Part shown: piece by piece, positions 57,625 to 64,000 of the stretch
Position numbering within the stretch: position 1 is the first letter of the stretch
Layout of the letters: the number at the start of each line of letters is the position of its first letter
NCBI GenBank assembly: GCA_037043235.1
Contig: JAWRVZ010000156.1
Span: 591,423-655,422, forward strand
Reading direction: 5' to 3'
DNA: 64,000 nucleotides
Source of the DNA: Rhodeus uyekii
Taxonomy: Eukaryota > Chordata > Actinopteri > Cypriniformes > Acheilognathidae
Notes under the pieces: model-generated
Told to the model about the DNA's origin: nothing
The model's input: the letters and a program-made list of their open reading frames with translations, nothing else
The model's database searches: none
Program-made: the position numbers and the translations under genes

Positions 57625-59343
57625 TATAATTCATAATTTTATTCAGCAACGATGCATAATAAATAAATAAGTAAATAAAAACCCTTTTCTTTTTAACTTT
57701 TTATTCACCAGTCTAGGTTAAAGGCTTCTTCTTCATAATATAATATAATATAATATAATATAATATAATATAATATAATATAATATAATATAATATAATA
57801 TAATATAATATAATATAATATAATATAATATAATATAATATAATATAATATAATATAATATAATATAATAAAAGTTTGAAAATATGTTGATATTCCTATT
57901 TTTGCTATTATAACTATGCACTGTTATAGGTTAGTTTTTTTTCTTTGCTGTCCACAATTTTAGAACAGGCCTGTGACTAATTTTGGGTTCACCAGTTGTG
58001 AATCATCGGTTTCAGAGACTAATCAATAAGGTGTTTCATACACACACATTTCCAATTAGGAAGGTGAACAGTACATGTGTGCCTTGGGTTTGAAGGATGT
58101 GATACCTGTGAGAAGGTGTGTGATGGTGGTGTTCCCACTGCAGTGCTAGATCATTGCGTGAGGTGTTTGTATGTCAGGCTGGGGCGAGGACCCGGTCAGG
58201 ACAGGTGCAGGGGCCAGGCGCTGGTCCTCAGCTCATGCTTCCTGCACTAATTAAGTTTAGGGGCTTTGTGTGTCCGTGCTTGGTTACTCTGGCAGGCTAC
58301 GAGGACTCAATGTGCAGGGATTTATCTGAGAGCTGTAATGAACATGGTCTTACTTCTTCAAATCACATGCCCTTTGTTCATTCTCATGGGAAAGGGTTTT
58401 CTTCATGCTCCCTTAATCCTGTTCTTGAAGCCTGTTTTTACCACTCTTCCCTTTTGTCTTTCTTCCCCATCCCCTCTCTCTCCCTCTCCCTCTCTCTCTC
58501 TCTATCTGTCCACTATACCCTCCATCACAGAAGCTTGTAGCTACAATAGGGGTTATTTTAAGAGCAGACACTAACTCACTTGAGACATGTGTTGCACTCA
58601 TCTCCATTGGTCACTTCTTTGACAGCCTGGAGGATTAGAAGGTGCCAAAACATTACATACTACAGAACTTAATGGCAACTACAATTCAGACATATTTATT
58701 ATAGTATTATATTATTACATTATATTATATTATATTATATTAATACTTAATATCTGCCTTCCTCTGACAATATCAGCCATTCATTATTTATTCAAATTGT
58801 TAATGTGGCATTATTTTTTTTATTTATTATTTTTTCCATTATTGCATTATTGCATATATTGCATTATTGCATTATTCAGATTTTAGTCTCTTTTTTTAGG
58901 TTTAGGTTCATTTTCTAAAAAAAATTGTGACCTTTGTGGCTCACAGAATACAATATTTGTCTCTGGTAAGGTTTTCTCCAATTTCTCAAGGAAGAATATG
59001 TTAACATTCTTCTCAATAGCAAGGACTTGGTTATATATACTCTTCACTATAGGTGAAGTGTGTGTGTTATATGTGTAGTGTATTGTGTCTGACCTCAGTG
59101 TCCACCACTGTGGCCCTCAGAATGTGTGTGAGAAAATATGTTGAAACACTGTGGTATCAAATGCTCATACATGTTCTAATTTGTTACACTGTTTATTTAA
59201 GTTTGAGTTACGTTATAAAATGTTCTTCTACTTTGATGATTTTATTATTATTTTATGTCCATATATTCCAAGCTTTGCTAATATTGTATTATTTAAAGTC
59301 ATTCTAATAAAGCTAATTTGAATATCTATCTATCTATATAGTA

Positions 59344-59384
<41 letters not shown>

Positions 59385-60312
59385 TCAAACTACAGTACTT
59401 ATGTTATATTACAGTCACATTCACCTTTGTATGGTGCAATAATGTAAAAATAAATAAATAAAGCTAAATGCAGCCATCTCAATAAGAATACACTTTATTT
59501 GGAGTTTAAGTGAGGAGCGTATGTGCGCCAAGTGTGGTGTGTGATGAATTTTCATGATGTAAATCTATGACTGAGACCCAAATTATTTACATTTCTGCAG
59601 TACTGATTTAACAGACATTGTGTGTGAAATGCCTGAAGAAAGTAAAAAGAAGAAAGTAAAAAATAAAAAATAAATCACAAACCCGCAACTGTTTACAACT
59701 CACTGCATCTTCCTCAGTAAGCAAAGGGAGAATAATCTTCAGGCGATTATTTTGTCATTCAAACACAAACCATAAAGACTCACAATATTGTGTTGAGCTG
59801 AACTATTGTCCTGTACCTGAGCCTCAGAGACCCTGCAGACAGGCACCTGCTCAGTGATTTAGATGATCGCAAAAAATGCAAGCTCAAACATCTCGGTCTC
59901 AAGACTAGGGCTTTTGTGGATTATATTAACAAACACATGAATGTGCCAACACAAATGCAACAAAAACTAATTGACCAGTGGCCAGATGGCCAGCTACACA
60001 CTGGCCAAGTAAACATACTCACTCCTGTGGAATCAAGCCAAAGCATGTTTCACTAAACTAAGTGAGTTGCAAAAATTTTTGTTATGCACTTGTTATGCAA
60101 AAATGACAGCAATTATGAGAATAAATATATCACATTGATAGTTTTCTTGGTAACCAATTCAAACATTTTCACTGTAATTCAGAAGCATTTTTGACATGCT
60201 TTAGTTAATCTAAAATGTACTTAATTTTCTTAATTATTCTGCACACACTTTTATGACCTTATGTTAATTGAGAAACTACATTAAATATGTGTGATAAAAA
60301 CAACCACCATAG
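56223..60312. other. pou1f1 upstream flank, non-coding
   Basis: No gene seen. (TG)n(TA)n lies at ~57546-57630, (TAATA)n at 57735-57871, (CT)n near 58475-58506 and (TA)n at ~59340-59382. Mixed-composition stretches at ~57060-57230 and ~58140-58440 stand out from the AT-rich background and may be regulatory. The latter contains CACTAATTAAG, a homeodomain-type core. The 128-codon frame at 58154 has no recognisable domain. Confidence 0.5.
57735..57871. repeat. (TAATA)n pentanucleotide microsatellite
   Basis: About 27 perfect units. The minus frame of repeated Ile-Leu-Tyr-Tyr is its translation. Confidence 0.98.
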
Positions 60313-60317
60313 CATAC

Positions 60318-60713
60318 TGTCACCCATGATCCTGTCTTTCTTCCTGTTCACTTCCGGGCCTTTCCAGAACCTTCCACACCTGTCTTGGGTCAATTAGCTC
60401 GTCAGTGTCTCCAGGTGTGTCTCATGTCCTTGTCTTTATAAGCCCTCTTCTCTGTTTTGGTCTTTGTCAGTTGTTAATGTTGACATTGATCCTGTTAGGT
60501 GGTGTTTCTCTCGTGATCCTGGTTTCTAGTGTGTGGATGCCATTTCTCCATGTTCTTAGTTCTCCAGGTTTTGCACTATCACGTGCCGTTTATGTTCTTT
60601 TTAAAGTGTTTTTTTTCTCTTCGTTTACGAATAAAGAGAGTTTCCGATTGGAACCTGTTGCTCCTCGTGCTCCTTGCTCCGCATCACACATGCATCGCTC
60701 CCCAAGTGTAACA
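60318..60713 (+). mobile_element. Solo LTR B (TSD CATAC/CATAG), upstream of pou1f1
   Basis: A 396-bp LTR of the same family as solo LTR A (32921-33355), TGTCACCC...GTAACA. It is flanked by CATAC (60313-60317) and CATAG (60714-60718), a 4/5 duplication. TTATAAG lies at ~60437 and AATAAA at 60630-60635. It is in the same orientation as pou1f1, ending ~1.35 kb before its TATA-like box. The 122-codon frame over it is not a gene. Confidence 0.9.
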
Positions 60714-60718
60714 CATAG

Positions 60719-61670
60719 TTTCTTTAAAACAGAGAAATTAACTTTTGCTTGGGTATGTATTTTAAAGTCTTAAAAAATAATGATATAATAATTATAATAA
60801 TAATAATTATTATTATTATTACTACTACCATTATTATTATTATTATGCCACCAAAGGCTCCATAACATAAGATTAAGACTGATATTTTGTGAAAACATAC
60901 CCCTACAGCACAGCTATGGGCTTTCAATAAATGTCTTAACTGTAAAACAATAATAAAACACAAAACAATTAAATTAAAAAATGTATAATAATAAAGTGAA
61001 GTAATATTAACACTTTTCACGTTCATTAGTAAACATTAGTTAGTGTATTGAACTAGACTGTTGAACTAACTTGATATAGCAATAAAAAAAAAACATTTGC
61101 TATACTATTTATTAATCTTTGTTAATGTTAGTAAAAAAATACAATCGTTCATTGCTATTTCAGTGCATTAACTATTTTTAACAAATACAACATTCAAATT
61201 TAATAATGTATGGAATTGGTAATTCTTGAAATGTATGTAATAATTTTTTATCTAAAAACTATGTATATGATGCAAGGTACGTAATCAGATTACTTGTCTG
61301 TTACTCTTTCAAATAAGCAACATAAGTTGCTTTGTTCTCCCATTTATTGAATGACACTGCTTCTGCCCCCATTTGAAGTAAAGTCACACTGTACAGATGT
61401 GAATTTACATTTCCTTCAACCTGAGGCTTATTAATTTCACTTTTGGGGTGAGAGAGCTTTTAGTTTAACCAAAAATGGAAAGAGAACAAACAAAGATCCC
61501 AGCCCGAATGAGAAAAGCAACACTTTGTACAAAAAGTAACTAAGTAACTCACAATACTCTATTACATTACTTAGTAACAAGTAACTTGTAAAAAGTAACT
61601 TTCCCCAAAACTCTATATACATATAAAATGATTTATTAATGTTGATGTGTTCCTTAGAATACTTAATTGA
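60719..61670. other. Non-coding interval with MITE scraps
   Basis: (ATT)n near 60780-60845 and a diverged palindromic MITE with TTAATCTTTGTTAATGTTAG near 61100. No gene seen. Confidence 0.5.
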
Positions 61671-61675
61671 TATAG

Positions 61676-61742
61676 TTTTTAAACTGTGGTATTAATATAC
61701 TTTTTAAACTGTGGTATTAATATACTTTTTAAACTGTGGTTT
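61676..61742 (+). repeat. 25-bp tandem triplication upstream of pou1f1
   Basis: Copies start at 61676, 61701 and 61726. Each begins TTTTTAAACTGTGGTATTAA; the third is cut short after GTGGT. It carries an ATTAAT homeodomain-type core per full unit and lies ~320-385 bp upstream of the TATA-like box. Confidence 0.92.
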
Positions 61743-61975
61743 AATTCTATAAAAGTAGTAAACCATAGATAAATATTCCTTTATTCAATGATAACTCCAA
61801 ATTTAAACAATCAGCCTCACTCCCTCGTCGTATCTAAAATGTAAATGTAGGCACATTCTAAAATGGTTAATTACTCTTAAGTCTCATAAGCCGTGGTTTG
61901 TCAAAGCAGTGACTGGTGTTTGTTGGGAGCTGCACACTGTGGAAATGGACAGTATCAGATTGCACCTCTTTGGCC

Positions 61976-62066
61976 TAATTACAAGAGCTGGGCTGTCAGC
62001 ATGGTGTGCTGACAGCAAGAGGTTATTAACATGGATGAGGGGGTCTGAGGGGGCTCAGCATAAATA
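61976..62066 (+). promoter_or_regulatory. pou1f1 proximal promoter
   Basis: TAATTA at 61976-61981 is a homeodomain core. A perfect 10-bp inverted repeat, GCTGTCAGCA (61992-62001) and TGCTGACAGC (62007-62016), follows. ATAAATA at 62060-62066 is the only TATA-like motif well placed for the exon and would put the start site near 62090 with a ~65-base leader. AGCATAAAT also partly fits the reverse of the Pit-1 site consensus; Pit-1 is known to autoregulate its own promoter in mammals. Factor assignments are inference. Confidence 0.65.
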
Positions 62067-62154
62067 CCTGCACACGCCCTGCTCGTGTCACACAGGTGGG
62101 CTGATACCGCGTGTGCAGGACACAGACCCCGAGTGTTGGTGAACATCTAGAGTC

Positions 62155-62293
62155 ATGACCTGCCAGGCCTTCAGCACCACCGATTCCTTCACAACCCTGA
62201 GCGGAGACTCGGCTGCTCTACCACTGCTCATGCACCACGGAGCCGCAGACTGTCTGCCCGTCACCAGCCATGCCGCCAACATGGGGCCTCCAG
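62155..62293 (+). CDS. pou1f1: pou1f1 (Pit-1) first coding exon
   Basis: The 139-base open exon starts ATGACC and encodes 46 residues plus one base, beginning MTCQAFSTTDSFTTLSGDSA and continuing with LPLLMHHGAADCLPVTSHAA. This matches the N-terminus of vertebrate Pit-1, which begins with a similar CQ-F block, Ser/Thr-rich stretch, LPL-MHH and ADCLPV/ECLPV blocks. A CAG|GTAAAA donor at 62293/62294 ends the exon at the same place as the first intron of mammalian POU1F1. It encodes part of the Ser/Thr-rich transactivation domain. The POU-specific domain and homeodomain lie in later exons beyond the window. Pit-1 activates growth hormone, prolactin and TSH-beta genes in the pituitary. There is one in-frame Met before the conserved block, so the start is unambiguous. 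Confidence 0.93.
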
Positions 62294-62624
62294 GTAAAAC
62301 TAATACTTTTGGACAATAGCATAGTGGTTCTCAACCGGTGGGTTGCAAGGGGAAAACAATGCTGATTGCTAATGCAACTGACAATGGTGTGTAGTTAGGA
62401 CAGCTAAATAAATAATCTCATTGACTTTTTAAAGACGGAGAAAATGCTTCCCATTTGTTGTTGGTGTCAAACTGTACAGTGTTTTTTTGCAAATCCACCT
62501 GTAATTTGGTGATACTACTAATGCAATACTGGTTGATAAAACACTTTTTATATTCAATTTTAACATATATTAATATGTTTCATTTTAGGCTCTGCCATGT
62601 TAATAATTGAGCTTATTTGCATAA

Positions 62625-62770
62625 TTGTAGCTTTTCTGTAGAGCGAACAGTAGAGTTTGCAACGTCATGGCCATGGGTTCGATCCCCAGGGAAAGCAAGA
62701 ACTGATTAGGTCAATGTGTTTCTTGAATGCAATATCAAGAGTCGCTTTGGATGAAAGCATAAATGCATGT
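62625..62770 (+). mobile_element. tRNA-derived SINE, copy 4, in pou1f1 intron 1
   Basis: TTGTAGCTTTTCTGTAGAGC head, box B GGTTCGATCCCC at ~62677, GGAAAGCAAGAACTGATTAG body and GTCGCTTTGGATGAAAGCAT tail. It is the same family and orientation as the copies at 5170, 25985 and 26205. Confidence 0.87.
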
Positions 62771-63090
62771 TCTTGAGCCTATGCAGTTCATGGTAGTACA
62801 ATGATTAGAAATGTTACAAACTAAATAAAATCTATTATTTACGCCAGTAACTTCAAGAGACAAACCTCACAGATTGAATATGTGAATTTTGTATCTGACC
62901 GCTTTTGCAAGAAAGAATATACTGTTGTAACCACAAATGTTTTCAGACCATTTTCCCAAATGATATCAACTATGATATCAACTAAAATTCAATGTTGAAT
63001 TTTTTTCCCACCAGAATTGTGAATTTCAGACAAAACTACACTTACGTTTGAAGGTTTGGGGTCTGAACTTTATTTTAATTTATCTGTATT

Positions 63091-63275
63091 TATCTTTACT
63101 TTAACACTTTATTTTAAGGTGTCCATGTAATAGTGGAATTATGCATTTAAGTAATGTGTAATAATTAACTAGGGTTATAGTTTGTTTTAGGGGTAGTTGC
63201 ATGTAATTATACATAATTTAGATTTATTACTACAGTAATATAGACACTGTAAAATAGTGTTACCTAAAATAGTAA
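63091..63275. mobile_element. Decayed inverted-repeat MITE in intron 1
   Basis: The left end ACACTTTATTTTAAGGTGTC and the right end ACACTGTAAAATAGTGTTAC are loosely inverted. The middle carries ACTAGGGTTATAGTTTGTTT and TGCATGTAATTATAC, as in a common fish MITE. Confidence 0.55.
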
Positions 63276-64000
63276 TATATTTTAAAATGTAATGTATTCA
63301 TATTCTGAAAAAGCTGAATTTCACTACTCTGACTCAGTCTTCAATGTCAAACGATCCTTCAGAAATCATTCTGATATGATAATTGGAAGCATCTCTCTTT
63401 ATTGTGTTGAAACATGATTAGGGCTGCGGAAAATTTCTGTGAAAACTGACACTTTTTTTATTCTTTGATGAGCAGAAAGATCAAAGGATTGAAATAGAAG
63501 TTCTGTGACATCAATTTCTTTGTCTTTACCGTCCCTTTTTGTCCCTAAGTTTAAAAACACTCAAAGAACTTGCAAAAGTCGAAGTTACATATGGAATAAG
63601 TTAGAAAGTTAGACTTTTGTAGAAAAATTTGAGACGACAGCATTTCTCCAGTGGGAATGCTTCCCATTTTCTTTCAAACGAAAGACAGAACAAGAGCAAG
63701 GTGATGAGAGACAGGGAGAGAGAGAGAAAGAGAGAGAGAGACTGGACTATGGAGCAAATGTCCTTTCAACTGAGACTATATGACCCTAAAGTTCTCGTAT
63801 TATTTGGTATTGTCTCCAGTCCTGACTGCTGTCATCACTCACCATCTGTCTGACACTCACTGAGGAAGTGACCTTTGCTGAGATCACATCTCTTTTTCCC
63901 AGTGGAAATGTTTTTGGAAAAGAATATCACCAAAATCAAAAGTCTTTTTATATCAGAAATAATAATTTTTCTGCCATTTTTCTTTTGTTCATCAAGGCTG

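Larger units (their letters stand above)
62294..64000 (+). other. pou1f1 intron 1 (5' part), no exon 2 found
   Basis: Begins GTAAAACT. I searched for a GLHYS...CHYGNQ-type second exon and found none before the window end, so intron 1 exceeds 1.7 kb. It contains a hAT-like scrap near 62326 (AGTGGTTCTCAACCGGTGGG), a SINE at 62625, a MITE at 63091 and a (GA)n run near 63715-63740. Confidence 0.7.

Noticed and set aside
57733..57921. 62-codon Ile-Leu-Tyr frame
   Set aside because: Translation of the (TAATA)n tract.
58154..58540. 128-codon frame upstream of pou1f1
   Set aside because: No recognisable domain, ends in (CT)n sequence, and no splice or promoter context. The underlying DNA may be regulatory instead.
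62088..62282. 64-codon minus frame opposite the pou1f1 exon
   Set aside because: Shadow of the pou1f1 first exon and leader, in a GC-richer segment.

Overview
This is vertebrate DNA, almost certainly from a cyprinid (carp-like) teleost. It is AT-rich, gene-poor and full of microsatellites. Its repeats are typical of fish: DIRS, Ty3/gypsy, BEL/Pao and L2/CR1-like retroelements, hAT, Tigger and Harbinger relics, and tRNA-derived SINEs whose tail matches the common teleost SINE tail. There is no sign of bacterial gene organisation. Nearly all open reading frames are either chance frames in AT-rich or simple-sequence DNA or pieces of retrotransposon proteins.

The one cellular gene recognised is the start of pou1f1 (Pit-1, the pituitary POU-homeodomain factor) at the right end. 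The first coding exon is 62155-62293 (+). A TATA-like box lies at 62060 and a GT donor follows the exon. The 62 kb to its left looks like the gene-free upstream flank, and the bases to the right are intron 1.

Layout: 1-3012 holds two near-identical copies (at least 758 bp, offset 2254) of a repeat built from ~31-bp degenerate units. 5160-6300 holds a SINE, a DIRS-type RT fragment and an LTR fragment. 6544-8431 is a complete non-autonomous LTR retroelement (minus strand, TSD GTATC) whose reading frame contains an 11-copy 36-bp coding minisatellite. 11091-16059 is a DIRS-1-like tyrosine-recombinase retrotransposon with inverted terminal repeats and a clear internal complementary region, but broken genes. 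16060-40370 is mostly non-coding DNA with SINEs, MITEs, Tigger elements and several solo LTRs with target duplications.

The segment 40371-52470 is a decayed BEL/Pao element on the minus strand. It has been invaded by a solo LTR (itself split by a chromodomain-encoding Ty3/gypsy element), a Harbinger fragment, two hAT-like MITEs, an L2/CR1-like LINE piece and a further solo LTR. 53050-56222 is bounded by ~85-bp inverted repeats and contains a LINE 3' end. 56223-62059 is pou1f1 upstream flank with a solo LTR 1.7 kb from the promoter.

I found no new gene system. The interest lies in the nested insertions datable by their target duplications, the DIRS architecture, and the pou1f1 promoter, which has a perfect 10-bp palindrome and a 25-bp triplication.
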